A model generated the notes under the pieces. That model ran no database searches. It was not told the origin of the DNA and saw only the letters and a program-made list of their open reading frames with translations. Shown here one piece after another: positions 1-7,885 of a stretch of DNA of 9,684 bases. The position numbers and the translations under genes were made by a program. Positions within the stretch are counted from its first letter, which is position 1. Every line of letters starts with the position of its first letter. The DNA comes from an uncultured Pseudomonadota bacterium (GTDB taxonomy: Bacteria > Pseudomonadota > Gammaproteobacteria > Burkholderiales > Usitatibacteraceae), in the NCBI GenBank assembly GCA_946885905.1, contig CAMPHL010000053.1, forward strand, positions 1 through 9,684, written 5' to 3'.

Positions 1-527
1 ACACCGCCCCGCTGGCACTACTGCAGTCGCGCTACGGCACCTACGCCGTGACCGGGAACCACGAGTACTACTCGGGCGCGCCAGCCTGGATTTCGGAGTT
101 CCGCCGCCTCGGCGTGCACGTGCTCCTCAACGAGCACGTGGTCATCGAGCACGGCGAGGCCCGGCTGGCCATCGCCGGGGTGACAGACTTCTCCGCGCAT
201 CACTTCGATCCCGCGCACCGCAGCGATGCCCACGGCGCACTTGCAGGAGCCCCCCCCGACGCGATGAAGCTCATGCTCGCCCACCAGCCCCGCAGCGCCG
301 CCCAGGCCAGCGATGCAGGAGCGGACCTGCAGCTCTCGGGCCACACGCACGGCGGCCAGTTCTGGCCGTGGACTCTCTTCGTGCGGCTGCAGCAGCCGTT
401 CACGTCAGGGCTGCATCGCCTGGGCACGATGTGGATCTACATCAGCCGGGGCACCGGGTACTGGGGACCGCCGATGCGCTTCGGCATCCCCTCCGAAATC
501 ACGCGGATCCGGCTCGTGCGCGCCTAG
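1..527 (+). CDS. Metallophosphoesterase, YkuE/YaeI-like, C-terminal part (5' end outside window)
   Basis: The frame is open from the left edge (first whole codon at base 3) to TAG at 525-527, giving 174 visible residues. Calcineurin-type phosphoesterase motifs are clear: GNHE near visible residue 18, a histidine in the segment LAHQP, and LSGHTHGGQ. These supply metal ligands of the di-metal centre. The C-terminal pattern SRGTGYWGPPMRFG followed by PSEITRIRL is typical of membrane-associated YkuE/YaeI-type phosphoesterases, which usually carry an N-terminal membrane helix and the first metal motif (DxH). That half lies outside the window. A GTG at base 48 falls inside the GNHE region and cannot be the real start. 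Family members act on phosphate esters, possibly lipid-linked ones; the substrate here cannot be told. It converges on the minus-strand cluster with only 14 bases between the stop codons. Confidence 0.9.
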   Translation, partial: TAPLALLQSRYGTYAVTGNHEYYSGAPAWISEFRRLGVHVLLNEHVVIEHGEARLAIAGVTDFSAHHFDPAHRSDAHGALAGAPPDAMKLMLAHQPRSAAQASDAGADLQLSGHTHGGQFWPWTLFVRLQQPFTSGLHRLGTMWIYISRGTGYWGPPMRFGIPSEITRIRLVRA

Positions 528-547
528 GCTGAATCAGCCGCTCAGGC
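527..547. terminator. Possible short hairpin between convergent genes
   Basis: The 14-base gap between the two convergent stop codons holds an inverted repeat, GGCTG (527-531) and CAGCC (535-539), separated by three bases. An outer GCCT/AGGC pairing (522-525 with 544-547) could lengthen it across an uneven bulge. There is no run of T on either side, so it does not meet the usual rule for an intrinsic terminator. It may weakly stop transcription from both sides, or be chance. Confidence 0.2.
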
Positions 548-775
548 CACCGCGAGGCTGCGGACGAGCACGACGGCGATGAACAGCAGCGCCACGCCGC
601 ACACCCGAACTTCCCTCGGCCCGAAGGCCTTGCGGCGGAACCTGCCGGGCGCGGGCTGGTCGTCCTGGACCGGCCGAAATCGCGTGCGGACGGCCAGGAT
701 CGCTTCGGGACGCACCAATGCGAGGGCGCCAAGGGCGAAGAAAGCGACCGCGAAGAACCAATAGAGCAGGCTCAC
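542..775 (-). CDS. Small two-helix membrane protein of unknown function
   Basis: This 77-residue frame begins with GTG at 775-773 and ends with TGA at 544-542. The GTG shares four bases (GTGA) with the stop of the upstream ATPase gene, which favours this start and suggests translational coupling; no Shine-Dalgarno sequence is seen just upstream. Two hydrophobic stretches, about residues 3-20 (LLYWFFAVAFFALGALAL) and 58-76, flank a polar, arginine-rich middle with RPEAILAVRTRFRP. A first helix ending in a conserved-looking RP, a charged linker, then G-x-x-L-L-F in a second helix recalls small bacterial two-helix DUF families such as DUF6199, but this is an impression only. It could be a membrane accessory of the importer or an unrelated passenger at the end of the operon. 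I do not recognise a function. Confidence 0.65.
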   Translation of the reverse strand: MSLLYWFFAVAFFALGALALVRPEAILAVRTRFRPVQDDQPAPGRFRRKAFGPREVRVCGVALLFIAVVLVRSLAVA

Positions 776-1770
776 GCTTGCGGTGCCGGCGCCCCCTCGC
801 GCAGGTGGCATGCGGCGAAGTGGCCCGGCGCCACTTCCTTCATGGGCGGGACCTCGGTCCTGCAGCGCGCCTCCGCGTACGGGCAGCGCGTGTGGAAGCG
901 GCAGCCCGCAGGCGGGTTGAGCGGGCTGGGCACGTCGCCCGAAAGGATGATCCGCTTGCGGGCCATCTTCGGGTCGGGCACCGGGACGGCCGAAAGCAGC
1001 GCCACGGTGTAGGGATGCTGCGGGCGCGCGAAGAGCGATGCGGTCTCGGCGAGCTCGACGATGCGGCCCAGGTACATCACCGCGACCCGGTGGCTGATGT
1101 GCTCCACCACCGCCAGGTCGTGCGCGACGAACAGGTAAGACAGCCGGAACTCGTCCTGCAGGTTGATGAGCAGGTTGATCACCTGCGCCTGCACCGAGAC
1201 GTCGAGCGCCGAGACGGGCTCGTCGCATACGATGAGCCGCGGCCTGGGCGCGAGCGCGCGCGCGATTCCCAGGCGTTGCCGCTGGCCGCCCGAGAACTCG
1301 TACGGGTACTTCACCATCTGGTCGGCGCGCAGGCCCACCTTGTCGAAGAGTGCGGCCACGCGCTCATGGATCTCGCCCCGGCCCGCGGTTTCGAAGTTGC
1401 GGATCGGCTCGGCCACGATGTCGGCCGCGCGCATGCGCGGATTGAGCGACGAGTACGGATCCTGGAAGACCGCCTGCAGTTCGCGCCGGAAGGGGCGCAT
1501 CGCGGCGGGGGATAGCGACTCGATGCGCTGGCCGCGCCAGTCGATCTCGCCCGCGGTCGGATCGACCAGCTTCAGGATCGCCTTCGCGGTCGAGGACTTG
1601 CCTCAGCCGCTCTCGCCCACGAGCCCGAGTGTCTCGCCCTCGGCGATGTGGAAGCTCACCTCGTCGGCCGCATGGACGGCACCCGCCACGCGCCGGAAAA
1701 GGCCCTTGCGCACCGGGTAGTGCACGGTGAGCTTGCGCACATCGAGCAGCGGCTTGGCGATCACGCTCAT
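772..1770 (-). pseudogene. Peptide ABC importer ATPase, DppF/OppF-like, interrupted by in-frame TGA in Walker A
   Basis: This is the second nucleotide-binding subunit of the Dpp/Opp-type importer. From ATG at 1770-1768 the frame runs to TGA at 774-772, 332 codons, the usual size. The one interruption is TGA at 1605-1603 (codon 56), where Walker A reads GESG-stop-GKSS; the sister ATPase and most of the family have Cys at that place. Both halves are otherwise intact: Q-loop VFQDPYSSLNPRMR near 101-114, signature FSGGQRQR near 159, Walker B LIVCDEP near 179, H-loop His at about 217, and the C-terminal peptide-importer extension with Cys at 290, 296, 303 and 321. If TGA is read as stop, the first product is a 55-residue stub, and a restart at ATG 1500 would lack the P-loop and could not bind ATP normally. 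A GAAGGA sits 14 bases before the start. A sequencing error is a real alternative, in which case this is a normal functional gene. Confidence 0.9.
1603..1605 (-). other. In-frame TGA at the Walker A cysteine codon of the dppF-like gene
   Basis: On the minus strand the codons read GGC GAG AGC GGC TGA GGC AAG TCC, that is G E S G stop G K S. A change of the third base from C or T to A turns a Cys codon (TGC/TGT) into TGA. The reading frame is correct on both sides, so there is no frameshift. TGA also serves as the ordinary stop of several neighbouring genes here, so the organism does not appear to have reassigned TGA. Confidence 0.9.
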
Positions 1771-1807
1771 GCGATCGCGCCCCGTCCTTCGCCGGGGTGA
1801 GCGCAGC

Positions 1808-2803
<996 letters not shown>

Positions 2804-3682
2804 CTACATGCGCCTCGCCAGCCGCGGGTCGAGCGCGTCGCGCAGGCCGTCGCCCAGCAGGTTCACCGCCAGCACCGTGAGCGAGAGGCAGATCCCGGGG
2901 AAGAGGATCAGGTAGCTCGCGAGCTGGAACATGCTGCGCCCCTCGGCCATGATGTTGCCCCAGCTCGGGATGTTGGGCGGCGTGCCCGCGCCGATGAACG
3001 AGAGGATGGCCTCGGTGATCATCGCGGAGGCGCACACATAGGTGGCCTGCACCAGCAGGGGCGCCACGATGTTGGGCAGGATGTGGCGCCAGAGGATGCG
3101 CGGAAGCCGCGTGCCGGCCGCCACCGCCGCGACCACGTAGGGCTCGTCGCGAAGCGTGAGCACGAGCCCGCGCACCAGGCGCACCACGCGCGGCGTCTCC
3201 GCCAGCGTGATCGCCAGGATCACGTTCTCCATGCTCGCCTTGGTGAGCGCCATCAGCGCGATCGCGAGCAGCACCGGCGGGATCGACATGAGCCCGTCCA
3301 TCACGCGCATCACGACCGCGTCGAGCCAGCGCAGGAAGCCGGTCACGAGCCCGATGGCAAGCCCGACGACGGTGCTGAGCAGCGCCACCGCTATCCCGAT
3401 CGCGAGCGAGACGCGCGCGCCGTAGACCACGCGGCTGTAGACGTCGCGTCCCATCATGTCGGAGCCGAACCAGAATTCCGCCGAGGGCGACTTGAGGCGC
3501 TTGACCGGCGCCACCGCCTGCGGGTCGACGGTGCCCAGCCAGGGTGCGAGCAGCGCAATCGCGATCATCGCCAACAGCACCACGGCGCCCGCGATGGCCG
3601 TCGGATGGCGCCGCAGGGCCTCGCGGAAGTTGCGCCAGGTGGGCGAGACCGGTTTCGGCTGGGCGATCGCGAGGGTGGCCAT
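2804..3682 (-). CDS. dppC: Peptide ABC importer permease, DppC/OppC-like
   Basis: This 292-residue inner-membrane permease is one half of the transport channel. It has the OppC-type N-terminus: an amphipathic region, a first membrane helix at about 29-50, then a periplasmic loop containing [19 protein letters not shown] (72-90), a hallmark of this subunit. Further helices lie around 92-116, 130-146, 150-162, 205-231 and 256-276. The cytoplasmic coupling loop (EAA motif) is at about 181-204, with the family pattern G-x(9)-H-x-LPN ending in RHILPN. The C-terminal segment [13 protein letters not shown] is typical. The start is ATG at 3682, 16 bases after the DppB-like stop; the nearest Shine-Dalgarno-like bases (GAGG) overlap that stop, so translation is probably coupled. 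The gene ends in ATG TAG immediately before the ATPase start. Confidence 0.95.
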   Translation of the reverse strand: MATLAIAQPKPVSPTWRNFREALRRHPTAIAGAVVLLAMIAIALLAPWLGTVDPQAVAPVKRLKSPSAEFWFGSDMMGRDVYSRVVYGARVSLAIGIAVALLSTVVGLAIGLVTGFLRWLDAVVMRVMDGLMSIPPVLLAIALMALTKASMENVILAITLAETPRVVRLVRGLVLTLRDEPYVVAAVAAGTRLPRILWRHILPNIVAPLLVQATYVCASAMITEAILSFIGAGTPPNIPSWGNIMAEGRSMFQLASYLILFPGICLSLTVLAVNLLGDGLRDALDPRLARRM

Positions 3683-3698
3683 CGGCAGCGGGCGCGCC

Positions 3699-4640
3699 TC
3701 AGTAACGGATGCGCGGATCGAAGAGCATGTAGCTCAGGTCCACCGCCAGGTTGATCAGCACGTAGGCCGCCGAGAAGATCAGCACCACGCCCTGGATGAT
3801 CGGGTAGTCGCGGCGAAGGATCGCATCGACGGTGAGGCGCCCGATGCCCGGCAGCGCGAACACCGTTTCGGTCACGATCGCCCCGCCGATCAACAGCGCC
3901 ACCCCGATGCCGACCACGGTCGCGATCGGGACCGCGGCGTTCTTGAGCGCATGGCCCACGAGCACCGCCCCGGTCCCGAGTCCCTTGGCCTGCGCGGTGC
4001 GCACGTAATCCTGCGCGAGCACGTCGAGCATGGCCGCCCGCGTCATGCGCGCGATGAGCGCGATGTAGACGGTGCCCAGGGCGATGCTGGGAAGCACGAG
4101 GTGCCGCGCCCACTCCCAGAGCCCGTCCTTGATCGGCCGGTACCCCTGCACCGGCAGCCACTGGAGCTCGATCGAGAACAGCAGGATGAGCGCGTAGGCC
4201 AGCACGAACACCGGGATCGAGAACCCGCCCACCGAGAAGGCCATCACCAGGCGGTCGATCCAGGTCCCCGCGCGTGCGGCCGCGACCACGCCCAGGGGCA
4301 CCGCGACCAGGACCGAGATCACGAGCGTGCACAGGGTGAGCGAAAGCGTGGGCTCGATGCGCTGGCCGATAAGGTGCGTGACGGGCAGGTTGGTGAAGAT
4401 CGAGATGCCCAGGTCGCCGTGCAGCAGGCGCCAGATCCATTGGCCGAAGCGCTCGAGGAACGGGTCGTCCAGGCCCAGCTTCTCGCGGATCTTGGCGATG
4501 TCCTCGCTCGTGGCCGCGTCGCCGGCGAGGATGGCGGCGGGGTCGCCCGGGGTGAGGTAGAGCAGCAGGAAGACGACGAACGCGACCACCGCCATGACGA
4601 CGATGGTCGCGAAGAGCCGTCGGACTACATACGCGAACAC
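3699..4640 (-). CDS. dppB: Peptide ABC importer permease, DppB/OppB-like
   Basis: This 313-residue inner-membrane permease is the partner channel subunit. The N-terminus MFAYVVRRLF followed by a hydrophobic helix (about 10-30) and the TPGDPA motif at 30-35 is typical of DppB/OppB. It also shows a periplasmic region with LGLDDPFLERFGQWIWRLLHGDLG (about 55-78), helices near 98-122, 132-156, 183-197, 238-256 and 283-303, the EAA coupling loop DYVRTAQAKGL to NAAVP at 211-238, ETVFALPGIGRL from 258, and a C-terminal LFDPRIRY. The start is GTG at 4640, not ATG; the only nearby ATG (4630) is out of frame. GGAAAG lies 13 bases upstream, a rather long spacing. It starts 21 bases after the binding-protein stop. 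Homologous permeases carry di- or oligopeptides, nickel, opines or glutathione, so the cargo is set by the binding protein. Confidence 0.95.
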   Translation of the reverse strand: MFAYVVRRLFATIVVMAVVAFVVFLLLYLTPGDPAAILAGDAATSEDIAKIREKLGLDDPFLERFGQWIWRLLHGDLGISIFTNLPVTHLIGQRIEPTLSLTLCTLVISVLVAVPLGVVAAARAGTWIDRLVMAFSVGGFSIPVFVLAYALILLFSIELQWLPVQGYRPIKDGLWEWARHLVLPSIALGTVYIALIARMTRAAMLDVLAQDYVRTAQAKGLGTGAVLVGHALKNAAVPIATVVGIGVALLIGGAIVTETVFALPGIGRLTVDAILRRDYPIIQGVVLIFSAAYVLINLAVDLSYMLFDPRIRY

Positions 4641-4661
4641 TACGCTAACTTGTCTTTCCGG

Positions 4662-6242
4662 TTACTTTTTTTCCACGTTCCAGAGCAGGTTGATGGGCGC
4701 GATGATCAGGCCCGAGATGTTCGACCGGTACGCCGTGGGCAGGATGAACTGCCCGGTCGGGATGATCGGCACGAACTCGAAGGCGCGCTTCTGCACCGCA
4801 TCGGCGGCGGCCTTCGACTCCTGCGGGCTCTTCGCCTTGAACCAGGCCTCGCGCAGCTGCTCCATCTTCGGATCGCTGGGCCAGCCGAACCAGGCCTTCT
4901 CGCCCGTGCCGCGGATGGGGAAGTTCACCGCGGGGTTCACCATGTCCGGGCCCACGAGCCAGGTGTGGAAGATGTTCCACCCGCCCTTCTCCGGCACCTC
5001 CTTCACGGCGCGGCGCGTGATGAGCGTGCCCCAGTCGCCCGCCTGGATCTCGGCGTTCATGCCGATCTTCTTCAGGTTCTCGAGCGTGAGCAGCGACTGC
5101 GAGTGCACGATCGGCTGGTCGGTCGCGTCGATGATCACCACCTTCTCGCCCTTGTACCCGCCCTCCTTCAGCAGCTGCTTGGCGCGCTCGAAGTTGCGCT
5201 TGCCCTTCAGCGGCTCGGCGGCGATCTCGGAGGACAGCGGCGTGCCGCAGGTGAAGTACGAGTAGCAGGGCTTGCCGTTCTTGGGATCGCCCGCGATGCC
5301 GATCACGTAATCCTTCTGGTCGACCGCGTAGAGCACGGCCTGCCGGATCTTCTCGTTGTTGAACGGCGGGTGCAGGAAGTTGAACCGGATCATGCCCATC
5401 GAGCCCAGCGGGTCGATGTTCTTCACCGTGATGTCCTTGTTCTTCGACAGCAGCGGGATGAGGTCCGGCGGCATCTGCTCCCAGATGTCGGCCTCGCCCG
5501 CGTTCATCGCCGCGGCGGCGGTGGCCGAATCGGGGATGTAGATCCACTCGACGCGGTCGACCTTCACGACCTTGCCGCCCGAGGCCCACGACGGCGCTTC
5601 CTTGCGCGGCACGTAGTCCGTGTTCTTCACGTACACGACCTTGTTGCCCGGGACCCACTCGGCCTTCACCATCTTGAAGGGGCCGGAGCCCGTGGGATCG
5701 TCGATGTTCTTGAACGCGTCGGTCCTGGCGATGCGCTCCGGCATGATGAACGGCACGTTCGAGGAGGGCTTCGCGAGCGCGTCCAGCGTGAGCGGGAACG
5801 GAGTCTTGAGCTTGAGCGTGAAGGTCTTGTCGTTCACCGCCTTCCACGAGTCGGTGGCCTCGGCGAGCTTCTGGCCGAGCGCGTCGCGCTTGGCCCAGCG
5901 CTCGATGGAAGCGATGCAGTCCGAGGACTTGACCGGGGCGCCGTCGTGGAACTTGAGCCCGTCGCGCAGCGTGAACGTGTAGGTGAGGCCGTCCTTCGAG
6001 ACCTCCCACTTGTCCACCATCTGCGGCTTCACCTCGAACTTCTCGTTGATGGCGAAGAGGGTGTCGTACACCATGTAGCCGTGGTTGCGGGTGATGTACG
6101 CCGTGGTGGCGATGGGGTCGAGGATCCGCAGGTCGGCCTGCGGGATGAATTTGAGCGTCTTCTGCGCGAACGCACCGGTCCAGGGCCCGGCGGCGACGGC
6201 GATCAGTGCAGCGGCGGCAAACCAGCGCGGAGTGCGTCTCAT
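4662..6242 (-). CDS. Periplasmic substrate-binding protein of the peptide ABC importer (SBP family 5)
   Basis: This 526-residue protein captures the substrate in the periplasm and delivers it to the DppBC-like channel. It begins with a Sec signal peptide: basic MRRTPRW, a hydrophobic core of about 9-19, and a likely cleavage after AFA at 26, before QKTLKF. There is no lipobox cysteine, so the mature protein should be soluble. Family 5 features include the DPIATTAYITRNHGYMVYDTL region (42-62), LRDGLKFHDGAPVKSSD (92-108), and TGSGPFKMVKAEW (184-196) followed by KNTDYV. A close cysteine pair, C326 and C332 (PCYSYFTC), could form a disulfide in the exported protein. Length is normal. ATG at 6242 is preceded by GAAGGGG with seven-base spacing, supporting the start. 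The substrate is unknown; the GGT-family enzyme next door makes a gamma-glutamyl compound or short peptide a reasonable guess. Confidence 0.93.
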   Translation of the reverse strand: MRRTPRWFAAAALIAVAAGPWTGAFAQKTLKFIPQADLRILDPIATTAYITRNHGYMVYDTLFAINEKFEVKPQMVDKWEVSKDGLTYTFTLRDGLKFHDGAPVKSSDCIASIERWAKRDALGQKLAEATDSWKAVNDKTFTLKLKTPFPLTLDALAKPSSNVPFIMPERIARTDAFKNIDDPTGSGPFKMVKAEWVPGNKVVYVKNTDYVPRKEAPSWASGGKVVKVDRVEWIYIPDSATAAAAMNAGEADIWEQMPPDLIPLLSKNKDITVKNIDPLGSMGMIRFNFLHPPFNNEKIRQAVLYAVDQKDYVIGIAGDPKNGKPCYSYFTCGTPLSSEIAAEPLKGKRNFERAKQLLKEGGYKGEKVVIIDATDQPIVHSQSLLTLENLKKIGMNAEIQAGDWGTLITRRAVKEVPEKGGWNIFHTWLVGPDMVNPAVNFPIRGTGEKAWFGWPSDPKMEQLREAWFKAKSPQESKAAADAVQKRAFEFVPIIPTGQFILPTAYRSNISGLIIAPINLLWNVEKK

Positions 6243-6256
6243 GAAGGGGCCCCTTC
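6243..6256 (-). promoter_or_regulatory. Ribosome binding site inside a 14-bp perfect palindrome before the binding-protein gene
   Basis: The 14 bases directly before the ATG are a perfect palindrome, GAAGGGGCCCCTTC. Its first half in the mRNA, GAAGGGG, is a strong Shine-Dalgarno sequence seven bases from the start codon; the second half can pair with it (GAAGG/CCTTC around a GGCC loop). Such pairing could partly hide the ribosome site. The rest of the 62-base gap (6257-6304) is less GC-rich than its surroundings but shows no convincing -35/-10 pair; TAGGAT around 6287-6292 is only a weak -10 resemblance. Confidence 0.5.
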
Positions 6257-6304
6257 TCGTGGTGGGTTTTGGTGCGGCGGCGGAAATTCGATCCTATCAC
6301 TCAT

Positions 6305-7885
6305 CTAGGCGGGCACCACCGCTCCGTCCGAGCGCGGATCGAACCCGCCCTCCAGCTCCCCGGCCGCCGTGCGCGACAGCGCCCCGGCATGGCCCACGAC
6401 CTCGTCGTAGTCGCCCACGGGTTCCACCTCGTGGCCGCGGCGCGCGAGCTCGGCCACCAGGGCGGAGTCGAAGCGGCTCTCCAGCTTGAGCGTCTCCGAC
6501 ATGCTGCCCCAGGTGCGTCCCAGCAGCCAGCGCGGCGCCGCGATCGCCTCCTGCAGCGCCATGCCGTGGACCACGTGGCGGGTGAACACGGCGGCCTGGG
6601 TCTGCGGCTGCCCGTCGCCGCCCATCGTCCCGTAGACCATGGTGCGGCCGTCGGAGCGCAGGGCGAGCGCAGGGTTGAGGGTGTGGAAGGGTTTTCGCCC
6701 CGGCACCAGGGCGTTGCGCGCGGACGGATCGAGCGAAAAGCTGCAGCCGCGGTTCTGCCAGTTGATGCCGGTGGCGGGCAGGACGATGCCGCTGCCGAAC
6801 TCGTGGTAGATGCTCTGGATGAAGCTCACGGCACGGCCCTGGGCATCGATCGTGCCCATCCACACCGTGTCGCCGGCCGCGGTTCGCGCACCCCACGGCT
6901 TCGCGCGCCCCGGGTCGACGGCCGCGGCCAGCGCGGCGAGCGCGCGGTCCTCGAGAAGGGATTGCGGATCGACGCTCATGTAGCGCGGATCGGTCACGTG
7001 CCGGTCGCGCACGCCGAAGGCTTGCTTGGTGGCCTCGACGATGCCGTGGACGTAATCGGCGCTCTCGGGCGCGGGCAGGGGCATGCGGTCGAGCAGGCCC
7101 AGGATCATGAGCGAGACCACGCCCTGCGTTGGCGGGGTCATGTTGTAGAGCATCCCGCGGCTGTGCTTCAAGGCGAGCGGATGGCGCCATTCGGCGGCGT
7201 AGGCCGCGAGGTCCTCGCGCGCCAGCGGCGCGCCGGCCGCCTCCAGCTCGAGCGCGATGGTGGTTGCGAGATCCCCGCGATAGAAATCGTCGAGGCCCGC
7301 CTCCGCCAGCCGGCGCAGGGTCGCTCCCATCGGCTTCTGGACGAACGTGTCGCCCTCGCGCGGCACCTTTCCGTTCGGCAGGAACCGCCCCGCGAAGCCC
7401 GGCTGGCCGGAGAGCTCGGCGAGCTTGGCGGCCGTGCTCGCTTCCTGGCTTCGCGTGACTCGGATGCCCGACTCGGCGTAACCGATCGCGTCGGCCAGCA
7501 GGCGACCGGGCGGCAGGCGCCCGCCCCAGGCGGCGCGGCTCAACTCGAGCGCGAGCTTCCAGCCGCCGACCGTGCCCGCGCAGGTGTTCGCGGCGAGCGG
7601 ACCACGGACGGGAATCGCGGAAACACCCCGCTCGCCGTAGTACGCCACGTCCACCCCGCGGCCGGCGGGGCCGCAGGCGTCGATCGCCCGCGGCGGCTGG
7701 CCCGGCTCGTGGACGAGCCAGAAGGAATCCCCGCCGATGCCGTTCATGTGCGGGTACACGACGGCGATCGTGGCCGCCGCCGCGACCATCGCCTCGATCG
7801 CGTCGCCGCCCTCGCGCAGCACCGCCGCAGCCGATCCGGCGGCCGCCGCGTGCGGGGCGACCGCGATGCCCCTTGCCTTCACCAT
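6305..7885 (-). CDS. Gamma-glutamyltransferase-family Ntn-hydrolase, YwrD-like, probably cytoplasmic
   Basis: GGT enzymes cleave gamma-glutamyl bonds (glutathione, gamma-glutamyl peptides) after cutting themselves into two subunits at a Thr that becomes the nucleophile. Family regions in this 526-residue protein are A-x(4)-G-x(8)-GGDAIEAMVAAA (16-37), NGIGGDSFWLV (48-58), NMTPPTQGVVSLMILGLL (248-265), the candidate self-cleavage site GDTVWMGTID with Thr 340, SFIQSIYHEFGSGIV (354-368), YGTMGGDGQPQTQ (418-430) and a terminal DPRSDGAVV. The site reads T-V-W-M-G-T, unlike T-T-H-x-S-V in classical GGT, but Thr is kept. No signal peptide is present: the protein starts MVKARGIAVAPH and goes straight into the fold, unlike periplasmic E. 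coli Ggt. ATG 7885 overlaps the TRAP permease stop by seven bases (ATGGTGA). The frame stays open upstream to 8386 only as a shadow of that permease. An acylase or other amide hydrolase activity is possible. Confidence 0.9.
   Translation of the reverse strand: MVKARGIAVAPHAAAAGSAAAVLREGGDAIEAMVAAAATIAVVYPHMNGIGGDSFWLVHEPGQPPRAIDACGPAGRGVDVAYYGERGVSAIPVRGPLAANTCAGTVGGWKLALELSRAAWGGRLPPGRLLADAIGYAESGIRVTRSQEASTAAKLAELSGQPGFAGRFLPNGKVPREGDTFVQKPMGATLRRLAEAGLDDFYRGDLATTIALELEAAGAPLAREDLAAYAAEWRHPLALKHSRGMLYNMTPPTQGVVSLMILGLLDRMPLPAPESADYVHGIVEATKQAFGVRDRHVTDPRYMSVDPQSLLEDRALAALAAAVDPGRAKPWGARTAAGDTVWMGTIDAQGRAVSFIQSIYHEFGSGIVLPATGINWQNRGCSFSLDPSARNALVPGRKPFHTLNPALALRSDGRTMVYGTMGGDGQPQTQAAVFTRHVVHGMALQEAIAAPRWLLGRTWGSMSETLKLESRFDSALVAELARRGHEVEPVGDYDEVVGHAGALSRTAAGELEGGFDPRSDGAVVPA

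Noticed and set aside
1545..1605. Selenocysteine insertion at the Walker A TGA
   Set aside because: A Cys-to-TGA swap invites this idea. The bases after the TGA offer only a short GAGG/CCTC hairpin at the codon itself and a GGTCG-ATC-CGACC hairpin starting about 39 bases downstream. Neither has the spacing or the GU-bearing apical loop of a bacterial SECIS, and a Walker A Cys has no redox role that Sec would serve.
772..1770. Genome-wide reassignment of TGA to an amino acid
   Set aside because: TGA ends several genes here at the expected lengths (small membrane protein, both ATPases, DppB-like, DctM-like, DctQ-like), and the genome style is high-GC proteobacterial, where no such code is known.
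6257..6304. A sigma-70 promoter for the binding-protein gene in the 62-base gap
   Set aside because: Only a weak -10-like TAGGAT is visible and no acceptable -35 lies at the right distance, so no promoter is called.
3456..6308. A 950-codon open frame on the plus strand, antisense to the binding protein and permease genes
   Set aside because: It is very rich in Arg, His, Asp, Glu and Val without domain patterns, and mirrors well-supported genes on the other strand. Long antisense frames are expected where codon third positions are nearly all G or C.
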